Assembly: GCA_013374385.1 (NCBI GenBank)
Contig: QBUR01000171.1
Coordinates: 1 to 11,201 of the forward strand
DNA from: Candidatus Methanocomedens sp.
GTDB taxonomy: Archaea > Halobacteriota > Methanosarcinia > Methanosarcinales > Methanocomedenaceae
Length of the DNA: 11,201 bases
Direction of reading: 5' to 3'
The notes beneath the pieces are model-generated. The model searched no databases. It was not told where the DNA came from and was given only the letters and a program-made list of their open reading frames with translations. Positions 4,872 to 11,201 of the stretch are shown one piece after another (position 1 is the first letter of the stretch; every line of letters starts with the position of its first letter). The position numbers and the translations under genes were made by a program.

Positions 4872-6641
4872 TCATTCAGCCCCCTCTGAAACACCTGAGG
4901 AATAAGTATCACTTTTCAGCGAATCGAACTCTTTATCCATCTTATCTAATACCACCTTCAGTGCCCCATCAAAGTCATCATCGAACCTGACCTTTGAAAG
5001 TTCATCCTTGGATTCCAGTTTAATAATATCATTGATCATCACACCTGAATCCAATGCTGCATGGGCTTTATCTCCGAATTTCTGGATAGTATCCATCAAT
5101 TTAAACTGCCTGTCCATAGGACAGAACGTATCAACTGGATGGAAGGCATTCTGCTGCAGGAAAATTTCCCTGATAAGCCTAGTTATTTCCAGTGTCAACT
5201 GCTGGTCTGGTGGAAGTGCATCAGAACCTACCAGCTGGACAATATCCTGGAGTTCTGATTCCTGCTGGAGCAGGTCCATGGCATTGTCCCTTAATTTGAC
5301 CCAATCCGGGGATACATTCTCATTGTACCAATCAGTTAGTCCTTTGGTGTACAGGCTATAACTGTTCAGCCAGTTAATAGACGGGAAATGCCGCCTCTGG
5401 GCAAGTTTCGCATCCAGTGCCCAGAACACTTTCACAATACGCAGGGTATTCTGGGTAACAGGCTCTGAGAAATCGCCGCCTGGCGGAGATACTGCCCCGA
5501 TAATAGTAATAGAGCCACCGAGTCCGGCCAGAGACTCAACACGGCCTGCCCTCTCGTAAAATTCACTTAGACGGGCTGACAAGTATGCAGGATAACCTTC
5601 TTCACCTGGCATCTCTTCCAGCCTTGATGAGATCTCACGCATGGCTTCGGCCCATCTGCTGGTACTGTCAGCCATCAATGACACATCATACCCCATATCC
5701 CTGTAATACTCGGCAATGGTGATACCGGTATAAACACTGGCTTCCCTGGCTGCCACCGGCATGTTACTGGTATTGGCTATAAGCACGGTCCGCTCCATCA
5801 GCGGCCTGCCGGTCTTGGGGTCTTCCAGTTCAGGGAACTCGGTAAGCACATCTGCCATCTCGTTACCCCTCTCACCGCAACCGATATAGACCACAATCTC
5901 AGTATCACTCCATTTAGCAAGCTGCTGCTGGGTTACGGTCTTGCCGCTCCCAAAAGGACCGGGAATGGCTGCCGTACCGCCCTTGGCAACAGGGAACAGG
6001 CCGTCAAGAATACGTTGACCTGTAATAAGCGGAACATTTGGGGTCAGTTTTTTATTTACAGGTCTGGGCATACGCACAGGCCATTTTTGCATCATCTGTA
6101 TCTCTTTACCGTCAGTAAGTGTACAAACAGTATCCAACACTGTGAATTCACCGCTCTTTATCTCATCCACGGTGCCTGATACATTTGGTGGGACCATAAC
6201 CCGGTGCTCTACATTGGGTGTTTCCTGTACGGTACCGATAACTACGCCGCCTGATACCTTATCACCGGCCTTCACAACAGGTTTGAATTCCCATAGTTTC
6301 TCATGGTCCAGACCATCTGCTGTCACCCCACGTTCGATAAAATCACCCATCTTATCCTTAAGGATAGGCAATGGGCGCTGAATACCGTCATATATACTTT
6401 CAATAAGTCCGGGACCGAGTTCAACTGACAGAGGCAGACCCGTATTTTCCACAGGTTCTCCCGGTTTTATACCAGCTGTTTCTTCATAGACCTGGACAAT
6501 AGACTTGTCCTTCTCTATTCCAATTACCTCTCCCATGAGGCCTTCATTACCTACTTTTACAACATCATACATACTGGTATTGATGCCCTGGACAGTAACT
6601 ACTGGTCCAGATATTCTATAAATTTCTCCTTTTGTTACCAA
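4872..6641 (-). CDS. ahaA: A-type ATP synthase catalytic subunit A
   Basis: Subunit A (589 residues) is the catalytic subunit of the archaeal ATP synthase and makes ATP from ADP and phosphate as the central stalk turns. It shows the N-terminal barrel (KGEIYRISGPVV, 4-15), the long non-homologous insertion typical of A/V-type A subunits (about 110-190), the archaeal P-loop GPFGSGKT (228-235), the GERG loop (256-259), the Walker B region SLMADSTSRWAEAM (321-334), GEEGYPAYLSARL (346-358) and the helical C-terminal domain. Length is normal for the family. The start is TTG at 6641, giving MVTKGEIY. AGGTG seven bases upstream is a good Shine-Dalgarno site, and the start overlaps the end of ahaF by 7 bp, which suggests translational coupling. 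No internal stop or missing catalytic residue is seen. Confidence 0.98.
   Translation of the reverse strand: MVTKGEIYRISGPVVTVQGINTSMYDVVKVGNEGLMGEVIGIEKDKSIVQVYEETAGIKPGEPVENTGLPLSVELGPGLIESIYDGIQRPLPILKDKMGDFIERGVTADGLDHEKLWEFKPVVKAGDKVSGGVVIGTVQETPNVEHRVMVPPNVSGTVDEIKSGEFTVLDTVCTLTDGKEIQMMQKWPVRMPRPVNKKLTPNVPLITGQRILDGLFPVAKGGTAAIPGPFGSGKTVTQQQLAKWSDTEIVVYIGCGERGNEMADVLTEFPELEDPKTGRPLMERTVLIANTSNMPVAAREASVYTGITIAEYYRDMGYDVSLMADSTSRWAEAMREISSRLEEMPGEEGYPAYLSARLSEFYERAGRVESLAGLGGSITIIGAVSPPGGDFSEPVTQNTLRIVKVFWALDAKLAQRRHFPSINWLNSYSLYTKGLTDWYNENVSPDWVKLRDNAMDLLQQESELQDIVQLVGSDALPPDQQLTLEITRLIREIFLQQNAFHPVDTFCPMDRQFKLMDTIQKFGDKAHAALDSGVMINDIIKLESKDELSKVRFDDDFDGALKVVLDKMDKEFDSLKSDTYSSGVSEGAE
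4880..4886 (-). promoter_or_regulatory. Ribosome binding site deciding the ahaB start
   Basis: Minus-strand GAGGGGG at 4886-4880 lies nine bases before the GTG at 4870 and inside the last codons of ahaA. It supports the GTG over the upstream ATG at 4912, which would overlap ahaA by 41 bases. Confidence 0.6.
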
Positions 6642-6934
6642 AGATCAACACCTACTGCTTGTTTAATTTTATCTCTTAAATTTGAACTCTCACCTGAACC
6701 ACCAAGTGCTATAGTGGTTGGAGTGACCATTTCGTCCAGCATTATCCTGAACTGTTCCGGCAAACTGGCCAGATCATCATTATGTATAACTAAAACCCCA
6801 ACTTCACGTTCTTTAAGTACATTCTGTAAAGTAGGCACGAGGTCGTCAGTTCCTTTTGTCTCGTAAATCTTTTTTATACCCGCAAGCCTGAAACCTGTGG
6901 TAAAATCACTGTCCCCGATTACTGCTATTTCCAT
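6635..6934 (-). CDS. ahaF: A-type ATP synthase subunit F (central stalk)
   Basis: Subunit F (99 residues) is a small globular protein that binds subunit D in the central stalk. The sequence has the expected alternating strand-helix pattern: IAVIGDSDFTTGFRLAG at 3-19, VGVLVIHNDDLASLP (45-59) and a C-terminal helix (RDKIKQAVG, 87-95). Its length fits the family. The ATG at 6934 is two bases after the ahaC stop, and its ribosome site, GGTGAT, is made from the last two ahaC codons, so the pair is probably translationally coupled. The 3' end overlaps ahaA by 7 bp. Confidence 0.95.
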   Translation of the reverse strand: MEIAVIGDSDFTTGFRLAGIKKIYETKGTDDLVPTLQNVLKEREVGVLVIHNDDLASLPEQFRIMLDEMVTPTTIALGGSGESSNLRDKIKQAVGVDLW

Positions 6935-6936
6935 AT

Positions 6937-7974
6937 TTACATCACCAGATGTTTTCTTATAATTTCATCAGGTAGTTTTACTTTCTTACCCCGCACAATG
7001 GTCCTAATGTTGTTTATTTCATTGTTCTTCCTGAGCATATAATCATATATGGGAAGAATGGAAAGCGGATAATAATGTGAAATCCTGGATGCATATCCCA
7101 TTGCATATTTATCCAGTAGGGCTTCCACGTCCATGAGAGAGGTCATATCCTCACTTACCACTTCAGAAATTTCAGACCAATATGAGTAATCTTCAAGTCC
7201 TTTCAGAAAATCAGACCATGGGAGAGATGACATCCTCTTTAAATCTCCACTCTTTAATTCCATACCGCCGGGTATTAGCAATTCAAAGATATCATCCTTC
7301 ACGAGACCAGCCTTCTTGGTCCTGAAAAGAGTTTTAATATTCTTAAGGTCGATCTCGGTCTTGATATACTTTAGACTCAGTTTTTCGCCTTTTGATTTGC
7401 CTATGGATGCCAGCAATCTTGAATAATATATCTTGTCAAGTTCGTTCTCAATGGCTGATAGTTCACCACCATCATAATTTGCAATTGCTGCATAATAGGG
7501 TGTGTTTCCAAGAGCGGTCTTAATATCGTCAATGGATTCCATGTTGGCGATGGAAGTAAGTTCGCGGTAACCCAACTGCCCTGCCGCCACCACAGCGTCC
7601 AGTATTTCCTGGGCCGGAGCCCCATAATTTTTTCCTCTCAGGATAGTTTTGATATTCCAGATGTCCCAGTGTCTTAGATACTCAGTAATCAAATAATTTG
7701 GTTCATCCTGGGATACGCGTAACAATTTCCGATATGTTCTGGCCAGATTCTGGTTAAGGGCATGCTCCAGCAGGTCAAGTCCGCTGTATTTCTGGGCAAG
7801 TTCATCCACATCCTGCTTGTATTCAGACTCCCCTATTAAACGTGTTATCTCGGGAATGTCCATGTTCATCAGTTTAGGGTAAACCTCCCTGGGTAACAAT
7901 TTACTTTTCATAGCCCGTACCCTGGCCGTGATGTACGGATATTTTTTACTGCCCCGCCTGATTAAGAATGCCAT
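6937..7974 (-). CDS. ahaC: A-type ATP synthase subunit C (central stalk to rotor adaptor)
   Basis: Subunit C (345 residues, homologous to V-ATPase subunit d) is the socket joining the D/F stalk to the AhaK ring. The sequence is helical and shows family features: a basic N terminus (YPYITARVRAMKSKLLPRE), LTYR-like core helices with TYRKLLRV, WNIKTILRGKNYGA, ENELDKIYYSRLL, ELLIPGGMEL and NNIRTIVRGKK near the end. The frame can start at a TTG at 7989 overlapping ahaE, but GGTGA at 7986-7982 is seven bases ahead of the ATG at 7974, so I prefer the ATG; it lies seven bases after the ahaE stop. The N-terminal stretch is shorter than I recall for Methanosarcina AhaC. Confidence 0.95.
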   Translation of the reverse strand: MAFLIRRGSKKYPYITARVRAMKSKLLPREVYPKLMNMDIPEITRLIGESEYKQDVDELAQKYSGLDLLEHALNQNLARTYRKLLRVSQDEPNYLITEYLRHWDIWNIKTILRGKNYGAPAQEILDAVVAAGQLGYRELTSIANMESIDDIKTALGNTPYYAAIANYDGGELSAIENELDKIYYSRLLASIGKSKGEKLSLKYIKTEIDLKNIKTLFRTKKAGLVKDDIFELLIPGGMELKSGDLKRMSSLPWSDFLKGLEDYSYWSEISEVVSEDMTSLMDVEALLDKYAMGYASRISHYYPLSILPIYDYMLRKNNEINNIRTIVRGKKVKLPDEIIRKHLVM

Positions 7975-7981
7975 GAACACC

Positions 7982-8533
7982 TCACCCAAATAGTATATCA
8001 GATATCTGCTTCAAAGACTGTTCAGATACATCTTCCAGAATCCTATCGTATGTATAATCCATTCGTACAGTACCGTCATCGTTCTCGAAGACAAGTCCGC
8101 CAATGCAGTCGATCTCACCCATATATGTAAGATCGGTCATTTCCGGAACAATTTTTGCATCTCTTCCATTGAAATAGACCCGGGTTCCACTGCTGCCGTG
8201 TTTATCGAGAATTGTCTTTAACAGGTCGGCATTCTTCTCGGCTGGCATCGAAGAAATGGCATCCTTTGCGGATTGATTCACGCTGTCCAGAACATCCTTT
8301 TTTGCATTCAGGGAAGCTCGCTTCATTTCAAGATGGGCACTGGATATTTCCTGTTTATGCATTCGCTCTATATGGGCATCAACTTCAACCTGACGGATTT
8401 GCATAATCTCATCTGCTTTGGATTGTGCCTCACTTATCAGTGCAGCAGCCTCGTTCTCTGCTTCAGCATTGATAGCTGCAGCTTTGGACCTGGCTTGCTC
8501 CAAAATGTCATTCACAACGTCTTCAAGTCCCAT
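7982..8533 (-). CDS. ahaE: A-type ATP synthase subunit E (peripheral stalk)
   Basis: Subunit E (183 residues) pairs with AhaH to form the peripheral stalks that hold the A3B3 head still. Residues 1 to about 95 form a long Ala/Glu/Lys-rich helix (EQARSKAAAINAEAENEAA, 12-30) with coiled-coil character; residues about 100-183 are the globular domain with the family motif GGLVFENDDGTVRMDYTYD (145-163). Length matches the family. The ATG at 8533 has GGAG seven bases upstream. It is separated from ahaK by 23 nt that include a T-rich run, the largest gap in the right half of the operon. This may let its expression differ from that of the abundant rotor subunit, but that is inference. Confidence 0.95.
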   Translation of the reverse strand: MGLEDVVNDILEQARSKAAAINAEAENEAAALISEAQSKADEIMQIRQVEVDAHIERMHKQEISSAHLEMKRASLNAKKDVLDSVNQSAKDAISSMPAEKNADLLKTILDKHGSSGTRVYFNGRDAKIVPEMTDLTYMGEIDCIGGLVFENDDGTVRMDYTYDRILEDVSEQSLKQISDILFG

Positions 8534-8535
8534 AT

Positions 8536-8578
8536 TCTATCTCCAAAAGGAAAAGTTTATAAAACCGGAATTATTCCG
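8536..8578 (-). promoter_or_regulatory. Hairpin and T-rich tract between ahaK and ahaE
   Basis: Reading the minus strand, the last codons of ahaK contain the inverted repeat CGGAA-TAA-TTCCG (8578-8566). A T-rich run follows, with TTTT at 8564-8561, 8554-8551 and 8548-8545, ahead of the ahaE Shine-Dalgarno site. The arrangement resembles a weak intrinsic terminator or an RNA-processing boundary. It sits right after the proteolipid gene, whose product is needed in multiple copies. Only five base pairs form, so chance is possible. Confidence 0.35.
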
Positions 8579-8829
8579 AATAGCATAAAAGCAATAACGA
8601 ATCCAAAGATGACAATAGTTTCCGGAATAACAGTCAGGATTAGACCTTTACCGAAGAGTTCTTCACGTTCTGCCATTGCACCGACAGCTGCAGCGCCTAT
8701 ATCCTTTTCAGCAAGAGCTGATGCGATACCTGTCAATCCTACTGCAAGACCAGCTCCAATTGCTATTAAACCTGCCTGATTTGCCAGAATTTGTTCGATT
8801 CCCGCTTCTACTAAATTTATATCTACCAT
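8557..8829 (-). CDS. ahaK: A-type ATP synthase proteolipid K (rotor ring, c subunit)
   Basis: AhaK (90 residues) is the two-helix proteolipid that forms the membrane rotor ring. Helix 1 covers about residues 18-52 (AGLIAIGAGLAVGLTGIASA) and helix 2 about 62-88 (GLILTVIPETIVIFGFVIAF). A polar loop AEREELFGKG lies between them. The ion-binding carboxylate is Glu70 in the PET motif of helix 2. At the helix 1 position where many Na+-type rings have Gln (GxGQG), this protein has Glu41 (ALAEKD), exactly 29 residues before Glu70. There is one hairpin, so one carrier per subunit, unlike the duplicated forms of some archaea. The ATG at 8829 directly abuts the ahaI stop, and GGAGG lies eight bases upstream inside the last ahaI codons. 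Confidence 0.96.
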   Translation of the reverse strand: MVDINLVEAGIEQILANQAGLIAIGAGLAVGLTGIASALAEKDIGAAAVGAMAEREELFGKGLILTVIPETIVIFGFVIAFMLFGIIPVL

Positions 8830-10782
8830 TTATTTTTCCTCCGTGTATTTTCGAATATATCCAAATGGATTAAATTCACGACCACCGCCACTGTAAAATT
8901 TTGTGAAAAATTCCACATACTGCAATCTTAGTGAATGCAGTCCTGGCGCAACTACGCCAAGCACGGTGTTTAATGTATGCCCTAATATGAGTACGATTAT
9001 ACCTAAAATTATGAATAATCCACCCTCAGGGAATAGTGTTTCTACTGCGATTTTATTGATTGCAAGGGCGATTCCAACTGAAGATAGACCTATAGCTGCA
9101 AGTCTTGTATATGATAAAATATTAGTTAACATAGAAGGCAATTCTAAGATTGCGGTCCCACCTTCACCTGCTATGAGCATTACAACTGCAAGCACTGCTA
9201 CAGCTGCTCCGATAATTGCACTATAGGCAGGCAAATATTCCATGGACGCTGCAGCATAGATTATCACCCCTATCTGCAGTATAATCCAGCTTATCTTTCC
9301 CAATATCGCGGTTTTAATCCCATGCTTTACTGCTTCATTTCTAAATCCGATAAGGTATCCAAGATTCAAATGCAAAACACCTATCAGTGCAGTAACAATT
9401 AAAAGGGTGGGTACTTCATTAAGCCTATCCAAAATGGGCAATGCATGGAAGTTATAGAATATCTCACCCAACGCAGTGTGTTCACCAATTAGTTCCGCAA
9501 CAACGCTGTGATGTCCAAAAAGATGGAAACCAAAAATCTCGGCAAACAATATACCAAATATCAATGTTGAGATACTACAGTATATAAGCAATGTTGCAAG
9601 GGGTTTCAAACCTTCCGACCTGAGCTTTGCTTTGCCTATCAAGCCCAGAGTCAAGAGTACCAAACCGTATCCAATATCTCCAAGCATGAGACCATAGAAC
9701 AGGGGGAAAGTAATGAAAATTATGGCAGTAGGGTCTATTTCTTTGTAAATTGGCCTGGAATACAGGTTCATTATTGTTTCAAGCGGCTTGACCAGTTCTG
9801 GGTTATCATATTCAACAGGAATAGTTTCGGTCTTGATTTCTTCTTTTTCAATATCAAGTTTTGTTAAGAACACGGAGCCATTGAACCGCTCTTCAATAAC
9901 CTGTACTGCATTATCGAACTGATCGTCAGTTATCCAGCAGTCAATGATGAAAGTATTTTCAGAAATAGCGAACCGCAATGGTGCTTCTGCTTTTTGAGTG
10001 GTAATAGACAGCATTTCATCTGATGCCAGTACGAAATCAGAGTACTTACTTTGTAAATTAGTTATCTCATTTTCGAGCGATTCCAGTTCAGCCTGGATAT
10101 CCTCTTTTCTATTATTAAAACCAGCCAGCAATTTACCAGGTTCACCTGTTAGTTCCGGTATGTGCAGTTCAGAGAAACTATACTTATCAAGTATCTCATT
10201 GATGGCACTGGTATGTTCAACAGGTGAGAATAATGCAACAACATTGGCCTTGTTGTATGCAGTAAACAAAAGATCACAATGGGTTGTAATATTCTTTATA
10301 TCAGTTTCAATCTCTGTTGGACTTCCCCGGATATATCCTGCACGCACAGAAATCGATTTATAGCCACTATAAAACTCCACATCCAAAGGAAACGTTGACA
10401 ACGGTTGTAGGTCATTAATATAAGTATCAATGTTTTTTCCTTCGCTCTCCAGCACACTCCGCCTATCCAGCAACCCAGAAACTGCAGACTCCATTTCATC
10501 AAGTTTTGCATCAAACTCGTTTAATAACGATTCTTCATTCAATAAATTGTCTGAATATTTTGGTTTTACCTTCAGGAAATTAGATAATGACCTGAGTTTG
10601 ATGAGCTTATTTGAAGCATCTGAGGCCACATCTGCAGGTTTGCCGATTGAAAGAAAATCAGTCTCTTCAGTAAAATCTTCTATATGCACACAGCTTAAAT
10701 CATGCAATGTTTCGACTGCCTGATCTATTAATTTCTTATTGCCCAATACCAAGGCTCTCGAAACTTTTTTGGGCTTAAGCAT
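8830..10782 (-). CDS. ahaI: A-type ATP synthase membrane stator subunit I
   Basis: AhaI (650 residues) is the archaeal counterpart of V-ATPase subunit a: its soluble N-terminal half braces the peripheral stalks and its membrane half provides the ion half-channels next to the AhaK ring. Residues 1 to about 340 are soluble and include two long helical stretches (about 55-120 and 222-260). From about 350, multiple membrane helices follow: FPLFYGLMLGDIGYG (359-373), LFAEIFGF (412-419), VLHLNLGYLIG (469-479), LTNILSYTRLAAIGLS (552-567) with Arg560, the arginine expected to interact with the rotor carboxylate, GHTLN (601-605) and the conserved tail LRLQYVEFFTKFYSGGG (618-634). Length is normal. It starts 8 bp inside ahaH, with GAGGG six to seven bases ahead of its ATG, and ends directly at the ahaK start. 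Confidence 0.97.
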   Translation of the reverse strand: MLKPKKVSRALVLGNKKLIDQAVETLHDLSCVHIEDFTEETDFLSIGKPADVASDASNKLIKLRSLSNFLKVKPKYSDNLLNEESLLNEFDAKLDEMESAVSGLLDRRSVLESEGKNIDTYINDLQPLSTFPLDVEFYSGYKSISVRAGYIRGSPTEIETDIKNITTHCDLLFTAYNKANVVALFSPVEHTSAINEILDKYSFSELHIPELTGEPGKLLAGFNNRKEDIQAELESLENEITNLQSKYSDFVLASDEMLSITTQKAEAPLRFAISENTFIIDCWITDDQFDNAVQVIEERFNGSVFLTKLDIEKEEIKTETIPVEYDNPELVKPLETIMNLYSRPIYKEIDPTAIIFITFPLFYGLMLGDIGYGLVLLTLGLIGKAKLRSEGLKPLATLLIYCSISTLIFGILFAEIFGFHLFGHHSVVAELIGEHTALGEIFYNFHALPILDRLNEVPTLLIVTALIGVLHLNLGYLIGFRNEAVKHGIKTAILGKISWIILQIGVIIYAAASMEYLPAYSAIIGAAVAVLAVVMLIAGEGGTAILELPSMLTNILSYTRLAAIGLSSVGIALAINKIAVETLFPEGGLFIILGIIVLILGHTLNTVLGVVAPGLHSLRLQYVEFFTKFYSGGGREFNPFGYIRKYTEEK

Positions 10783-11200
10783 TTATCGCCCTCTCGAATT
10801 GTTCTACCAAAGATGCTGTGGCTTTTGCCTGGTTCTTTTCAGCATTCGATTTGATAGATTCAGCTACAACAAAACCTTCTTTGAGCAATTTCTCTTTTTC
10901 AGATACCGTACCAGACTTTGCTTGAGCAATTTTCTGTTCACCAGTTTTCTGTGAATCCTTTTGTACCTTTTCCAGTAATTCGCGTGACTTGTTCTTTGCT
11001 TCAAGTAATATTTTGGTTTTTGCTTCCTCGGCCTGCGATATAATCGATTCCGCATCTTCTTCTGCTTTCTTACTTTTCTCATCATCAGAGGATAACTGCA
11101 TGGAAAAAAGCTTCTCCACTAGTTCATTAGCGGACATAGCATCTAACAGCCGCACAGCTAACGTCTCTTCTGAAAGACCTTCGAGTTCTTCTTTGGGCAT
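10775..11200 (-). CDS. ahaH: A-type ATP synthase subunit H (peripheral stalk), start uncertain
   Basis: AhaH pairs with AhaE as a peripheral-stalk coiled coil. The C-terminal part from about residue 42 (KSKKAEEDAESIISQAEEA and onward) is a long Ala/Glu/Lys-rich helix typical of AhaH, and the gene heads the operon as in Methanosarcina. The frame is open to an ATG at 11200, one base from the edge, giving 141 residues, longer than the roughly 100-110 I expect. Other starts are ATG at 11137 and ATG at 11101; the last gives 108 residues but has GGAG 12 bases away, which is far. The extra N terminus (LSEETLAVRLLDAMSANELV) looks like real protein rather than noise, so the longer form, or a start outside the window, is possible. 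It overlaps ahaI by 8 bp. Confidence 0.8.
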   Translation of the reverse strand: MPKEELEGLSEETLAVRLLDAMSANELVEKLFSMQLSSDDEKSKKAEEDAESIISQAEEAKTKILLEAKNKSRELLEKVQKDSQKTGEQKIAQAKSGTVSEKEKLLKEGFVVAESIKSNAEKNQAKATASLVEQFERAINA

Positions 11201-11201
11201 C

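Noticed and set aside
4871..4912. Longer ahaB starting at ATG 4912
   Set aside because: The extra 14 residues overlap ahaA, lack family similarity, and a ribosome site plus GTG at 4870 gives the expected N terminus.
8273..8779. Plus-strand open frame of 168 codons opposite ahaE and ahaK
   Set aside because: It runs antisense across two conserved genes and the gap between them. The hydrophobic and Ala/Pro-rich character mirrors the genes on the other strand.

Overview
The window reads as archaeal, most likely a methanogen or methanotroph of the Methanosarcinales lineage in the broad sense (including ANME-2-type relatives). The main reason is a complete A-type ATP synthase operon in the order H-I-K-E-C-F-A-B-D-G, which is the order described for Methanosarcina, including the small membrane gene ahaG. 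Supporting signs are archaeal Shine-Dalgarno sites (GGAGG, GGTGA), several TTG or GTG starts, TATA-like boxes, and a MoeA with a C-terminal binding-protein-like domain of the kind common in archaea. I cannot assign a genus from sequence alone.

Layout. Positions 1-330 hold no gene. They contain a repeat-rich stretch (9-bp periodic arms that can form a hairpin at 53-113, then a 10-bp tandem repeat at 139-168), a pyrimidine-rich tract, and a likely promoter with a palindrome just ahead of the ferredoxin gene. A 70-residue two-cluster ferredoxin follows (331-543, +), then a 643-residue MoeA with a fused periplasmic-binding-protein-like domain (672-2603, +). A degenerate 34-35 bp tandem repeat begins inside the 3' end of moeA, crosses its stop codon and fills the short convergent gap as far as the ahaG stop codon.

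The rest of the window (2675-11200, - strand) is the ATP synthase operon, read right to left: ahaH, ahaI, ahaK, ahaE, ahaC, ahaF, ahaA, ahaB, ahaD, ahaG. AhaA3B3 is the catalytic head. AhaD and AhaF with AhaC form the central stalk that sits on the AhaK rotor ring. AhaI is the membrane stator carrying the ion half-channels, and AhaE/AhaH are the peripheral stalks. AhaG has no established role. The genes are tightly packed (overlaps of 7-8 bp, gaps of 0-37 nt) and look co-transcribed from a promoter beyond the right edge of the window. Shine-Dalgarno placement moves four starts inward from the longest open frames (ferredoxin, ahaD, ahaB, ahaC).

I found no new multi-gene system. The gene content is a known energy-conservation operon next to a molybdenum/tungsten cofactor gene. 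The points worth a second look are smaller: the tandem repeat growing out of the moeA 3' end, the upstream periodic hairpin element, a ferredoxin whose first cluster motif lacks one cysteine, the little-studied ahaG, a second carboxylate in the rotor subunit, and a hairpin plus T-rich stretch after the rotor gene.
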